This document shows positions 7,585 to 15,760 of a stretch of 64,000 nucleotides of DNA, piece by piece (within the stretch, counting starts at the first letter, position 1; every line of letters starts with the position of its first letter). The notes under the pieces are model-generated. The model did no database searches. It was not told the DNA's origin and saw nothing but the letters and a program-made list of their open reading frames with translations. The DNA comes from DASUPK01 sp963821705. Its GTDB lineage: Bacteria; Actinomycetota; Thermoleophilia; Solirubrobacterales; 70-9. The stretch is from NCBI GenBank assembly GCA_963821705.1, contig CAWGEV010000007.1, positions 740,042 through 804,041 of the forward strand, read 5' to 3'. Position numbers and translations under genes: made by a program.

Positions 7585-8445
7585 CTAGGCGGTTGCCGAG
7601 GCGAGCAGCACCACGTTCGAGAAGCTCAGCGGCTTCGAGCCACCCCCCGCATCCGCTGCGGCCTGCGTGATCGCGTCCCAGGCCTCTTCCTGGGCCTCGC
7701 CTGCGTGCTGCTCGATCATCGCCCGGATCGGGGCGGAGATCGCCCTGATGTAGGCGGTGAAGTGCTCCGGGGAGTCGAACTCGAAGGTGACCTCGTCCTG
7801 CTCCACGGCGACGTTCGAGAACCCACCTCCTTCGAGCAACCCGCCGATGGCAGCGGGGGTGGGCCGGGAGAGGGGCCCGGGCGTTCCGGCCGGGGGCGGG
7901 GGCACGTCCAGCCGCTCCATCGTCGTCCTCATCGGAATCGAGAGGAAGGGGACCTGATCGGGCTCGCCCCACGAGCTGATCGCCATCCGCGCGCCCGGCT
8001 TGAGGAAGCCTCGGATGCGCCCCGCGGCGGCCTCTGCGTCAGGCTCGAAGATGATTCCCCAGCGCGAGACGGCGGCGTCGAAGCTCGCGTGCGGAAAATC
8101 GAGGCTGGAGGCGTCCGACTCCATGAACTCGACGTTGCCCAAGCCGGCCGCCGCCGCGCGTTCACGCCCGAACGCGAGCATCTCGGCGGAGATGTCCGTG
8201 GCCACAACGCGGCCCTCCGGGCCGGCCTTACGCGCGGCGGTGAGCGCCGGCTCGCCATAGCCGGCGGCGACGTCCAGGACCCGGCTTCCCGACTGCACGT
8301 CAGCGAGCTCCACCAGCCGCTCGCTGATGTGCCCGTCTGCGCTGTCATTGAACTCGCTCCACTCCTTCCATCCCACCGCAGCAGAGTCCCAGTGCTTGTG
8401 CTGCGCCTCGCGGAAGTCGACCGGGTCGATCGCCTTGGATTCCAT
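7585..8445 (-). CDS. class I SAM-dependent methyltransferase
   Basis: This 286-residue enzyme has a Rossmann-type SAM site. Motif I is VLDVAAGYGEPALTAARKAG (about 57-76), followed by the acidic motif II VVATDISAEML. The post-I segment NVEFMESDASSLDFP has the adenine-contacting acidic residue. The fold and sequence resemble the UbiE/COQ5-like Methyltransf_11/25 group, but the substrate cannot be told. It is on the minus strand in the island between map and rpmJ, and its start has a GGAGGAG site. Confidence 0.85.
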   Translation of the reverse strand: MESKAIDPVDFREAQHKHWDSAAVGWKEWSEFNDSADGHISERLVELADVQSGSRVLDVAAGYGEPALTAARKAGPEGRVVATDISAEMLAFGRERAAAAGLGNVEFMESDASSLDFPHASFDAAVSRWGIIFEPDAEAAAGRIRGFLKPGARMAISSWGEPDQVPFLSIPMRTTMERLDVPPPPAGTPGPLSRPTPAAIGGLLEGGGFSNVAVEQDEVTFEFDSPEHFTAYIRAISAPIRAMIEQHAGEAQEEAWDAITQAAADAGGGSKPLSFSNVVLLASATA

Positions 8446-8702
8446 GCTCGCTCCTCCTTACCACCCCATTGCAGTGCACGGCGACGCTAACCGATTCGGG
8501 TCACCGGCGGACTCGCAGCGACGATTGCATCGCTTCCGCTTCGGCTCCGGATGACGAGCAGCACGAGGTCAGGTCGTCCCGTTGCGCCGGCGAACCGCGC
8601 GCCTCCCTTCGCTCGAAAGCGGAAGTCAAGTTGTCCGCGGCGAGATAGCCGCCTTGGACGAAACGCGGTACTTTCGCAAAGGCGAGGGATACTGCGTGGG
8701 CG

Positions 8703-9107
8703 ATGTCGGAGGAGAACGTCGAGCTTGCATGGCGGGCCTCCCGTGCTTGGAATGAAGGCGGGATCGAGGCGCTCCTGTCCCACCTGGACCCCGAGGTCAT
8801 ATGGCACGCGCCCCAAGAGTCGATGGAGCCTGGTGACTACCGTGGACATGCCGGAGTGCGGGACTACCTTGGTCGTTTGGCAGAGGTCTTCAGTGAGGAG
8901 CAACGAGCGGAGCCCGTCGACGTCATCGATGTCGATGCGGAGCGCGTGATAGCGGTCATCCGGGTGACCGGTCGAAGCGAGAAGTTCGGCACAGAGATCG
9001 ACGCCGAGTGGGCTTGGCTGATCAAGGCACGTGACGGGAAGGGCATCGAGGTATGGATCTTCACCGACCGTGCACGGGCCCTCGAAGCCGCCGGTCTGTC
9101 GGAGTAG
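8703..9107 (+). CDS. SnoaL-like / NTF2-fold protein
   Basis: This 134-residue protein begins MSEENVELAWRASRAWNEGG, followed by LLSHLDPEVIWHAP and YRGHAGVRDYLGRL. This is the pattern of the SnoaL-like polyketide-cyclase/NTF2 superfamily, which is strongly expanded in Thermoleophilia. The fold is a cone with a ligand pocket; activity is unknown. The 257-bp gap upstream, divergent from the methyltransferase, shows no strong feature. Confidence 0.8.
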   Translation: MSEENVELAWRASRAWNEGGIEALLSHLDPEVIWHAPQESMEPGDYRGHAGVRDYLGRLAEVFSEEQRAEPVDVIDVDAERVIAVIRVTGRSEKFGTEIDAEWAWLIKARDGKGIEVWIFTDRARALEAAGLSE

Positions 9108-9260
9108 AGGCAGGAAGCCCGGCGAAGACCGCCTGAGGGTTCTTGTAGCGCCGGAATCACACAAGCGTCGAGGGAGACCGGAGGGGCTTCCTCGACCCAG
9201 GTCACCAAGGTCAAGTTCAAGCCTTGAGGAGAATCGCCGGCGCGCGAGCGCGGGCTGGCC

Positions 9261-9329
9261 GCGAAGGGCGAAGCACGGAGCGACTTACGAGGGGCGGCCG
9301 CTCGTGGCCGCCATCTGATGGCGAAGCCG
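9261..9329. repeat. dispersed structured repeat, copy 1
   Basis: This unit of about 69 bp starts GCGAAGGGCGAAGC, contains GAGCGACTTA and a hairpin of GGCGGCC and GGCCGCC (9294-9313), and ends ATCTGATGGCGAAGCCG. It aligns along its length with a second copy at 27690-27757. The 17-base end is identical to part of the second locus at 27770-27786. It lies just past the map stop codon. Both ends carry GCGAAGC, a sequence known to form an unusually stable DNA mini-hairpin. Confidence 0.65.
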
Positions 9330-9337
9330 GGTCGCGG

Positions 9338-10105
9338 CTACTCGAGATGCCAGGGCGTCAGGATGCGGGGGCCGTCGGCTGTGATGGCGACGGTGAACTC
9401 GAAATGGGCGGCGAGGGAGTCGTCCTGGGAGTAGACGGCCCAGCCGTCCGATCCCATCCTCACCTCGGGGCCACCAGCGTTCACCATCGGCTCGATCGCC
9501 AGCACCATTCCGACCTCGAGGCCGGGCCCCTTGCCGGGGTCTCCGAAGTTGGGGATCTGCGGGTCCTCGTGCATCTCGCGCCCGATGCCGTGCCCGACGA
9601 GCGTCCGGATGATGGAAAGCCCGTCGCTCTCGACCCGCTGCTGGATCGCGTGTGAGATGTCGCTGAGGTGATTGCCGGGAACCGCCTGAGCGATCCCCTT
9701 GAAGAGCGCGTCTCGGGTCGCCGTCAGCAGCGGCTCGGATCCCTTCGGCGCCTCGCCGACCGCCAGCGTGATCGCCGCGTCCGCGACCCAGCCCTCGTAG
9801 GTGACGCCCACGTCGATCGAGAGGATGTCGCCGCGCCGCAGCTCGTAGGGCCCCGGGATTCCGTGGACCACCATCGAGTTGGGCGAGGTGCAGATCGAGC
9901 CGGGGAAGCCGCGGTAGCCCTTGAAGGAGGGCACCGCCCCCTGCGAGCGAATGAACTTCTCGGCGGCCTCGTCGAGTTCCTTCGTCGTGACGCCCGGACG
10001 CACCTTCGAGCGGAGCATCCGCAGGCAGCGTGCCTGAATCCTGCCGGCCTCCGCCATCGCGTCGATCTGCTCGGAGGTCTTGCGGATGATCATGCCGCGA
10101 TACAT
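9338..10105 (-). CDS. map: type I methionine aminopeptidase
   Basis: This 255-residue enzyme removes N-terminal Met from nascent proteins. The dinuclear metal ligands are present: D98, D109, H172, E205 and E236, with the catalytic H81 in HGIP. There is no N-terminal zinc-finger extension. Two Met codons (10105 and the one four residues later, MIIRKTSEQID) are possible starts. It is the last gene of the long S10-spc block, 13 bp after adk. The infA gene usually found next is absent. Confidence 0.95.
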   Translation of the reverse strand: MYRGMIIRKTSEQIDAMAEAGRIQARCLRMLRSKVRPGVTTKELDEAAEKFIRSQGAVPSFKGYRGFPGSICTSPNSMVVHGIPGPYELRRGDILSIDVGVTYEGWVADAAITLAVGEAPKGSEPLLTATRDALFKGIAQAVPGNHLSDISHAIQQRVESDGLSIIRTLVGHGIGREMHEDPQIPNFGDPGKGPGLEVGMVLAIEPMVNAGGPEVRMGSDGWAVYSQDDSLAAHFEFTVAITADGPRILTPWHLE

Positions 10106-10118
10106 GGTCCCGTCCGTC

Positions 10119-10811
10119 TCACATTCCCTCCTCTTCCTCTCGGCGGAGGGTGGCGATTATCCCGTGGATGCGCTCCTCGACCTCGTCGGGTGATTGCTCG
10201 CCGTCGACATGGTTGAGGATGCCGCCTTCCTCGTAGTAATCGATCAGCGGCTCGGTCTTCTCGCGATAGGTGGCGAGGCGGTTCTTGATCACCTCGGGCT
10301 CGTCGTCATCTCGGACGATCAGCTTGCCGCCGTCGATGTCGCAGACGCCCTCCTTCTCGGGGGGGTCGAAGTCGAGGTGGTAGATGTGACCCGGATTCTT
10401 CTCGCAGGTGCGGCGCCCGCCCAGCCGGCGTACGACCTCCCCCTCCGGGACGTCGATCAGGATGGCCGCTGTGAGCTCGCGTCCCAGCTCCTTCATCTTG
10501 GTGTCGAGGGCCTCGGCCTGGGGAACGGTCCGCGGAAAGCCGTCGAGGATGAAGCCGTCGGAGGCCTCGTCCTGCTGGAGCCGCTCGGCGATCACGCCGA
10601 TGATCACCTCGTCCGGGACGAGGTCGCCCCGGTCCATGTACTCCTTCGCCTGCTTGCCGATCTCGGTGCCCTCCTTCACCGCCGCGCGGAGGATGTCGCC
10701 GGTCGCGTAGTAAGGCAGCCGGAAGTCCTCCTGCAAGCGCTCTCCCTGCGTCCCCTTCCCGCCTCCGGGCGGGCCGAGGAGGATGAGGTTCAGCTCGGGC
10801 AAGCCCGGCAC
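10119..10811 (-). CDS. adk: adenylate kinase
   Basis: This 230-residue enzyme interconverts ATP+AMP and 2 ADP. The P-loop GPPGGGKGTQ is at 13-22, and DGFPRT (about 88-93) is the AMP-binding signature. The lid domain (about 126-165) has RTCEKNPGHIYH and GVCDIDGGKL, a partly zinc-finger-like lid lacking one cysteine of the classical set. The start is GTG (10811); an ATG overlapping the secY stop is out of frame. It is coupled to secY and map as in other spc operons. Confidence 0.94.
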   Translation of the reverse strand: MPGLPELNLILLGPPGGGKGTQGERLQEDFRLPYYATGDILRAAVKEGTEIGKQAKEYMDRGDLVPDEVIIGVIAERLQQDEASDGFILDGFPRTVPQAEALDTKMKELGRELTAAILIDVPEGEVVRRLGGRRTCEKNPGHIYHLDFDPPEKEGVCDIDGGKLIVRDDDEPEVIKNRLATYREKTEPLIDYYEEGGILNHVDGEQSPDEVEERIHGIIATLRREEEEGM

Positions 10812-10824
10812 CCCGCGGCGCGCA

Positions 10825-12093
10825 TCACTTCAGGAAGCCCTCGTAGTTCCGCATCATCAGCTGGGCCTCGAGCTGCTTCACGGTATCGAGGGCCACGCCG
10901 ACGACGATCAGGATCGAGGTTCCGCCGAAGAAGAAGTTGGCCGACGTCTGGCTGATCAGGATCGTCGGCAACGCGGCGACCGCGCCCAGGTAGAGCGCGC
11001 CGGGAAAGGTGAGCCTGGACAGGATCCGGTCCAGGTATTCGGCGGTAGGTCGCCCAGGCCGCACGCCGGGAATGAACCCACCGTACTTCTTCAGGTTGTC
11101 GGCCTGGTCAACCGGATTGAAGGTGACCGCCGTGTAGAAGTAGGTGAAGATGATGATGAAGAAGACTTCGCCGACCACGTAGTGCCAGCTGTTGGGACTG
11201 AAGAACGCCGCGAAGTCGAGTGCCGGGGGGGTGTTGATCAGCTGCCCGATGGTCGGGGGGAACGCCATGATCGAGGCGGCGAAGATCACCGGGATCACGC
11301 CCGCCATGTTCACGCGCAGCGGTAAGTAGGTCGACCCGCCGGCGGTCATCCGCCGGCCCACGACTCGTTTCGCGTACTGCACAGGGATGCGCCTCTGGCC
11401 CTCCTGGACGAAGACGATGGCCACGATCACGGCGATCGCGATGAAGGGCATCATCACGACGAAGACCTGATCCGGGTTGTTCCACCACTTCGTGATCCCC
11501 TCGGGGATCCTCGAGACGATCGAGGCGAAGATCAACAGCGAGATGCCGTTGCCGATCCCGCGCTGGGTGATCAGCTCGCCCATCCACATCAACACCGTGC
11601 AGCCCGCGGTCAGCGTGACCACGATCAGGAACACCTTGGGGAAGGTGCGCTCGCCGATCACGCTCGTGCCGCCGGCGCTTTGCGAGCTGAACAGGAAGAC
11701 GAAGCCGAGCGACTGGGCGAAGGCGAGGACCACTGTGAGGTAGCGCGTGTACTGCGTGATCTTCTGCTGGCCGACCTCTCCCTCCTTCTGGAGGCGCTCC
11801 AGCGAGGGCACGACCACGGTCAGGAGCTGCAGGATGATCGAGGCCGTGATGTAGGGCATGATCCCCAACGCAAAGAGCGACAGCCTCGAGAGGCTCCCGC
11901 CTGAGAAGAGGTTGAGGAAGCCGAGGATGCTCGAGCCCCCGACGCCGCTGAGACCGTTCTTGATGGCGTTCGCGTCGACGCCCGGCGAGGGGATGTAGGC
12001 GCCGAGCCGGTACAGCGCCAGGATGCCGGCGGTGAACAGCAGTTTCCTGCGGATCTCCTGGACCGAGAAGGAGTTGAGGATCGTCTGGAGCAC
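10825..12093 (-). CDS. secY: preprotein translocase subunit SecY
   Basis: This 422-residue protein forms the channel of the Sec translocon. About ten transmembrane helices are visible. Conserved landmarks include YRLGAYIPSPGVD, the plug-proximal GGSLSRLSLFALGIMPYITASIILQLL, and the C5 cytoplasmic loop YGGFIPGVRPGRPT. Its start overlaps the rplO stop by one base. SecE, encoded at 40183-40830, is its partner. Confidence 0.97.
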   Translation of the reverse strand: MLQTILNSFSVQEIRRKLLFTAGILALYRLGAYIPSPGVDANAIKNGLSGVGGSSILGFLNLFSGGSLSRLSLFALGIMPYITASIILQLLTVVVPSLERLQKEGEVGQQKITQYTRYLTVVLAFAQSLGFVFLFSSQSAGGTSVIGERTFPKVFLIVVTLTAGCTVLMWMGELITQRGIGNGISLLIFASIVSRIPEGITKWWNNPDQVFVVMMPFIAIAVIVAIVFVQEGQRRIPVQYAKRVVGRRMTAGGSTYLPLRVNMAGVIPVIFAASIMAFPPTIGQLINTPPALDFAAFFSPNSWHYVVGEVFFIIIFTYFYTAVTFNPVDQADNLKKYGGFIPGVRPGRPTAEYLDRILSRLTFPGALYLGAVAALPTILISQTSANFFFGGTSILIVVGVALDTVKQLEAQLMMRNYEGFLK

Positions 12094-12614
12094 TAGGAGC
12101 TCTCCCCGTCGGACTTCGCGGGAGCCGCGGCGGTGATCACCTCGCAGGATCCTCCTGCCGCCTCGATCTTCTCCTTTGCCGTCTCGCTGAACGCGTGCGC
12201 CTTGACGATGAGCTTCTTGGAGAGCGCACCGCGCGCGAGGATCTTGACCGGGTAACGCCGCTTGGCGAGGCCCGCCTCACGAAGGCTCTCGGGCGTCACC
12301 TCGTCATTCGGCTTGAAGCGCGAATCCAGGTCGGACAGATTGACCGGCTGCGTCCGCGTCCGGAACTTCTCGAAGGGCATCGACATCTTCTTGTTGGGAC
12401 CGCGCAGCTTGCCCATCCGCATGTGGATCGGGTTCTGGCCGCCCTCGTAGGCCGTCTTGCGTTTGTTGCCCGAACGAGCGCCGGCCCCCTTGTGGCCGCG
12501 TCCGGAGGTCTTCCCATGACCCGTTCCGGGGCCACGGCCGAGCCGCTTCCGCGGTCGCCGGGAGCCCGGAGCGGGCTTGAGCGTGTGCAGGCCGACCCGC
12601 TTCTCGTCAGCCAT
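12093..12614 (-). CDS. rplO: 50S ribosomal protein L15
   Basis: This 173-residue protein has the Gly/Arg-rich N-terminal region LKPAPGSRRPRKRLGRGPGTGHGKTSGRGHKG, then GGQNPIHMRMGKLRGP. The C-terminal globular domain ends in an Ala/Ser tail longer than average. It overlaps rpmD by 8 bp. Confidence 0.96.
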   Translation of the reverse strand: MADEKRVGLHTLKPAPGSRRPRKRLGRGPGTGHGKTSGRGHKGAGARSGNKRKTAYEGGQNPIHMRMGKLRGPNKKMSMPFEKFRTRTQPVNLSDLDSRFKPNDEVTPESLREAGLAKRRYPVKILARGALSKKLIVKAHAFSETAKEKIEAAGGSCEVITAAAPAKSDGESS

Positions 12615-12786
12615 TCTCGACCTCGACCAGGTGCACGACCTTGCGGATCATGCCCCGCAGCTGCGGGGAGTCGGCGTGCTTGGATTCAGCGCCGATCCGG
12701 CCGAGCTTGAGGGAGCGCAGCGTTGCGCGCTGGGTCTCGGAGGCGCCGTTGGAAGAACGGACCTGCTTCAGCTCCAGATCAGCCAT
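12607..12786 (-). CDS. rpmD: 50S ribosomal protein L30
   Basis: This 59-residue protein starts MADLELKQVRSSNGASETQR, with LRSLKLGRIGAESKHADSPQLRGMIRKVVHLV. It has the ferredoxin-like L30 fold and normal bacterial length. The start at 12786 was chosen because it begins the conserved domain and overlaps the rpsE end by 8 bp; reading further upstream would enter rpsE. Confidence 0.95.
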   Translation of the reverse strand: MADLELKQVRSSNGASETQRATLRSLKLGRIGAESKHADSPQLRGMIRKVVHLVEVENG

Positions 12787-13399
12787 CGGAGCTCTCCTCG
12801 GCCACCGCATCTGGCGTAGCGGCCACCGGTGCCTCAGCCTTCCCCTCGGCCGTGCCGCTGGTCTTGTCTGCCTCGGGCGCCGCACCGTCTCCGACCCCCA
12901 GCACCTCGCGCACCGAGATGCCGCGCAGCTTGGCGACGTCCTCCGGCCTGCGGAGGCTGTAGAGGCCCTCCATCGTCGCCTTGACCAGGTTGATCGGGTT
13001 CTGCGTCCCGATGCTCTTGGTGAGCACGTCGCGAACGCCGCCGAGCTCGAGCACGGCGCGCACGCCGCCGCCGGCGATCACCCCGGTACCGGGGCTGGCC
13101 GGCCGTAGGATGACGTGTCCGGCACCGAAGCGGCCGATCACCCGGTGGGTGATGGTCTGGCCGTACTTCGGCACGCGGATCAGGTTCTTGCGGGCGTTCT
13201 CGACCGCCTTCTGGATGGCCAGCGGGACCTCGCGGGCCTTGCCGTAGCCGATGCCGACCACGGAGTCCTCGTCCCCGACCGCGACCAGGGCCGTGAACGA
13301 GAAGCGACGGCCGCCCTTGACCACCTTGGCGACGCGGTTGATCTCGATGACCCGCTCCTGCAGGTCGAGGCCCTTTGGGGAAACGCTCTCTACAGCCAT
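12779..13399 (-). CDS. rpsE: 30S ribosomal protein S5
   Basis: This 206-residue protein has the N-terminal dsRNA-binding-like domain (ERVIEINRVAKVVKGGRRFSFTALVAVGD) and the C-terminal domain with GVIAGGGVRAVLE. The last 45 or so residues are an Ala/Glu/Pro-rich acidic tail not present in the usual form of about 166 residues. The ATG at 13399 (MAVESVSPKG) is used because upstream codons in this frame overlap rplR and carry no better start. Confidence 0.95.
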   Translation of the reverse strand: MAVESVSPKGLDLQERVIEINRVAKVVKGGRRFSFTALVAVGDEDSVVGIGYGKAREVPLAIQKAVENARKNLIRVPKYGQTITHRVIGRFGAGHVILRPASPGTGVIAGGGVRAVLELGGVRDVLTKSIGTQNPINLVKATMEGLYSLRRPEDVAKLRGISVREVLGVGDGAAPEADKTSGTAEGKAEAPVAATPDAVAEESSDG

Positions 13400-13436
13400 C
13401 GGACCGACGAAGGTAGCGGGTTTGACTTTCCGGCCA

Positions 13437-13790
13437 TCAGAACTTGAGACCTCCCTCGCGGGCGCCCTCGGCAACCGCCGCGACGCGGCCATGGAAGCGA
13501 TATCCGCCGCGGTCGAAGACGCAGGTCTCGACGCCGGCGCCCTTGGCGCGCTCGGCCAGGAGCTGCCCGGCCCGCTTGGCCTGCTCCATCGAGTCCAGCT
13601 TGCGGAGCTCGTCCTCGGTCCAGGAGACGGAGGCGAGAGTGCGGCCGGCGTCGTCGTCGATCAGCTGGGCGAAGACCCCGCGGTTGGATCGGTAGACGGA
13701 CAGGCGCGGACGCTCCGCGCTGCCGCGGATCCGGGCGCGGACGCGCCGGCGGCGGCGAAGCCTCTTCTGTGGCTTGGTGAGAACGGTCAT
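13437..13790 (-). CDS. rplR: 50S ribosomal protein L18
   Basis: This 117-residue 5S rRNA-binding protein has RRRRRVRARIRGSAERPRLSVYRSNRGVFAQLIDDDAGRTLASVS and the C-terminal FDRGGYRFHGRVAAVAEGAREGGLKF, both diagnostic. The start overlaps the rplF stop. Confidence 0.96.
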   Translation of the reverse strand: MTVLTKPQKRLRRRRRVRARIRGSAERPRLSVYRSNRGVFAQLIDDDAGRTLASVSWTEDELRKLDSMEQAKRAGQLLAERAKGAGVETCVFDRGGYRFHGRVAAVAEGAREGGLKF

Positions 13791-14323
13791 CAGGCCCTCT
13801 TCCCGACCTTCCGGGCGACGTGCTCACCCTGATAGCGCACGCCCTTGCCCTTGTAGGGCTCCGGCGGCCGCGTCTTGCGAATGCGCGCAGCGGTCTCGCC
13901 AACCAGCTGCTTGTCGATCCCGCGGACGACGACCTCCGTGGGCTGGGGCACCTCGAACTCGATGCCCTGCGGCGCCTCGATCGTCACCGTGTGGGAGTAG
14001 CCGAGCGCCATCTCGAGGCTCTTGCCCTTCAGGTTCGCGCGGTAGCCGACGCCCTGGATCTCCAGGCGCTTCTCGAAGCCGTCGGTGACGCCCTCGACCA
14101 TGTTGGCGATCAGGCTCCTGGTGAGCCCGTGCAGGGCGCGGTGCTCGCCGCGGTCGGTGGGCCGGTCCACGGTCAGGGTCCCGTCGTCGATCGCCACCTT
14201 CATGTCGCGATCGACGTGCTGGTTGAGCTCACCCTTCGGGCCCTTCACCGTGACAGCGCCGGGCTTCACGTCGATCTCGACGCCCTCGGGGATCTCGATT
14301 GGCTTTCTTCCGATTCGGCTCAT
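13790..14323 (-). CDS. rplF: 50S ribosomal protein L6
   Basis: This 177-residue protein starts MSRIGRKPIEIPEGVEIDV, the invariant L6 N-terminus. The C-terminal signature is PEPYKGKGVRYQGEHVARKVGKRA. It has two similar RNA-binding domains and normal length. Confidence 0.97.
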   Translation of the reverse strand: MSRIGRKPIEIPEGVEIDVKPGAVTVKGPKGELNQHVDRDMKVAIDDGTLTVDRPTDRGEHRALHGLTRSLIANMVEGVTDGFEKRLEIQGVGYRANLKGKSLEMALGYSHTVTIEAPQGIEFEVPQPTEVVVRGIDKQLVGETAARIRKTRPPEPYKGKGVRYQGEHVARKVGKRA

Positions 14324-14330
14324 CGTGGGA

Positions 14331-14726
14331 TCACCAGACGTGTGCGACGACCTCTCCGCCGACCCCGCGCTGGCGCGCCTCGTGGCCGGTCATCACCCCG
14401 CGGGAGGTGGACATGATGGTGGTGCCCATGCCTCCGAAGACCCGCGGCACGTCCTCCTTGGCGACGTAGCGGCGGCGCCCCGGGCGGGAGACGCGCTCCA
14501 TGCCGCTGATCACCGGGTCACGCTCCTCGGTGTAGCGGAGGCGGACCTTGATCACCTCGCCGACGCGGGCGGGCTCCACGCTGAAGTCCGTGATGTAGCC
14601 CTGCTCCTTGAGGATGCGCGACATCTCGCGCTTGAGCCCGGAGGCGGGGATCTCCACCTCCTCGTGCTCGGCGAGGAGCGCGTTGCGGATTCGGTTCAGG
14701 TAATCGGAGATCGGGTCGGTCAGCAT
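14331..14726 (-). CDS. rpsH: 30S ribosomal protein S8
   Basis: This 131-residue protein starts MLTDPISDYLNRIRNALLAEHEEVEIPAS. The C-terminal STSRGVMTGHEARQRGVGGEVVAHVW is the S8 signature. S8 autoregulates the spc operon in E. coli; no such site was sought here. Confidence 0.97.
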   Translation of the reverse strand: MLTDPISDYLNRIRNALLAEHEEVEIPASGLKREMSRILKEQGYITDFSVEPARVGEVIKVRLRYTEERDPVISGMERVSRPGRRRYVAKEDVPRVFGGMGTTIMSTSRGVMTGHEARQRGVGGEVVAHVW

Positions 14727-14729
14727 TCG

Positions 14730-14915
14730 CTACCAGCTCGACTTGGTCATGCCCGGCACGTAGCCGCGGTGCGCTGCGTCTCGCAGGCAGATGCGGCACA
14801 GACCAAACTTGCGGTAGTACGCGCGCGGCCGGCCACAGCGGCGGCAGCGGTTGTACCCGCGGGTCTTGAACTTGGGCTCCCGGCGCTGCCGGACCTTTTG
14901 CGATGTCTTCGCCAT
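14730..14915 (-). CDS. rpsN: 30S ribosomal protein S14, zinc type
   Basis: This is the 61-residue short form with a zinc ribbon: C24, C27, C40 and C43 (CRRCGRP, CRIC). Its ATG overlaps the rplE stop. The zinc-independent long form is not in this window. Confidence 0.96.
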   Translation of the reverse strand: MAKTSQKVRQRREPKFKTRGYNRCRRCGRPRAYYRKFGLCRICLRDAAHRGYVPGMTKSSW

Positions 14916-15760
14916 CAGCTCTCTTCCTTGTCGCTCGAAGTCTTCTCTTCCCCGCCATCTCCCTCGCCGCTATCCGCCTTGGTCTCGCCGCCGCCCTCGC
15001 CCTCGGCGCCCTCCTCGCCTTCCTCGCCCTCCTCGGGCTTCTCCGGCTTGGCGTAGGCCTCCGGGTTCTCCTCCTTGAGCTGCTCGAGCGCGGCCGCCTC
15101 GGCCTCGGCCCGCTCGCGGGCCTCCTCCTTGCGGCGCTCCTCCTCGGCCTCCGCCTCCGCGTCGGCCTGGCCGGGTCGGCCCTCCTGCGAGAAGGGCATC
15201 CCGAGTCCGTCGAGAAGAGCGAAGGCCTCCTCGTCTGTCGCTGCGGTGGTGGTGATGGTCACATCGAGGCCACGGACCTCGTCGATCGAGTCGTAGTCGA
15301 TCTCGGGGAAGATGATCTGCTCGCGGATTCCCATCGAGTAGTTGCCGCGGCCGTCGAAGCTGCGCGGACTGAGGCCGCGGAAGTCGCGGATGCGCGGCAC
15401 GGCGATGGAGGTGAGCCGGTCGAGGAACTCCCACATGCGGGCGCGGCGCAGCGTCACCGCGACGCCGACCGGCATCCCCTCGCGGACCTTGAACGACGCC
15501 ACCGACTTCTTCGCCCGGCGGACGCTCGGCGCCTGGCCGGCGATCGTGGCCAGCTGCTCCTGGGCCGCCTCGAGCATCTGCGTGTTCTGCTTCGCCTCGC
15601 CGACCCCCATGTTGAGGGTGATCTTCTCCAGGGTCGGCACGGCCATCGGGGTCGAGTAGCCGAAGCGCTGAGTGAGCGCCGGCTTGACCTCGGCCTCGTA
15701 GAGCTCGCGCAGCCGGGGCGGCGGCGCGGCCTGCTTCTGCTGTTCGGTCGCGGCTTCCAT
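14915..15760 (-). CDS. rplE: 50S ribosomal protein L5 with long acidic C-terminal tail
   Basis: Residues 1 to about 183 are a standard L5 binding 5S rRNA (ITLNMGVGEAKQNTQMLEAA; RDFRGLSPRSFDGRGNYSMGI; GLDVTITTTAATDEEAFALL). After GLGMPF a tail of about 95 residues, very rich in Glu, Ala, Gly and Lys, follows to the end, giving 281 residues instead of about 180. The tail has a probable helical charged part (EEERRKEEARERAEAEAA) then a Glu/Gly-rich part. The reading frame and overlaps with rplX and rpsN show it is genuine. Confidence 0.94.
   Translation of the reverse strand: MEAATEQQKQAAPPPRLRELYEAEVKPALTQRFGYSTPMAVPTLEKITLNMGVGEAKQNTQMLEAAQEQLATIAGQAPSVRRAKKSVASFKVREGMPVGVAVTLRRARMWEFLDRLTSIAVPRIRDFRGLSPRSFDGRGNYSMGIREQIIFPEIDYDSIDEVRGLDVTITTTAATDEEAFALLDGLGMPFSQEGRPGQADAEAEAEEERRKEEARERAEAEAAALEQLKEENPEAYAKPEKPEEGEEGEEGAEGEGGGETKADSGEGDGGEEKTSSDKEES

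Noticed and set aside
9108..9337. infA hidden in the gap after map
   Set aside because: No frame on either strand shows the IF1 S1-like sequence; the gap holds a repeat element.
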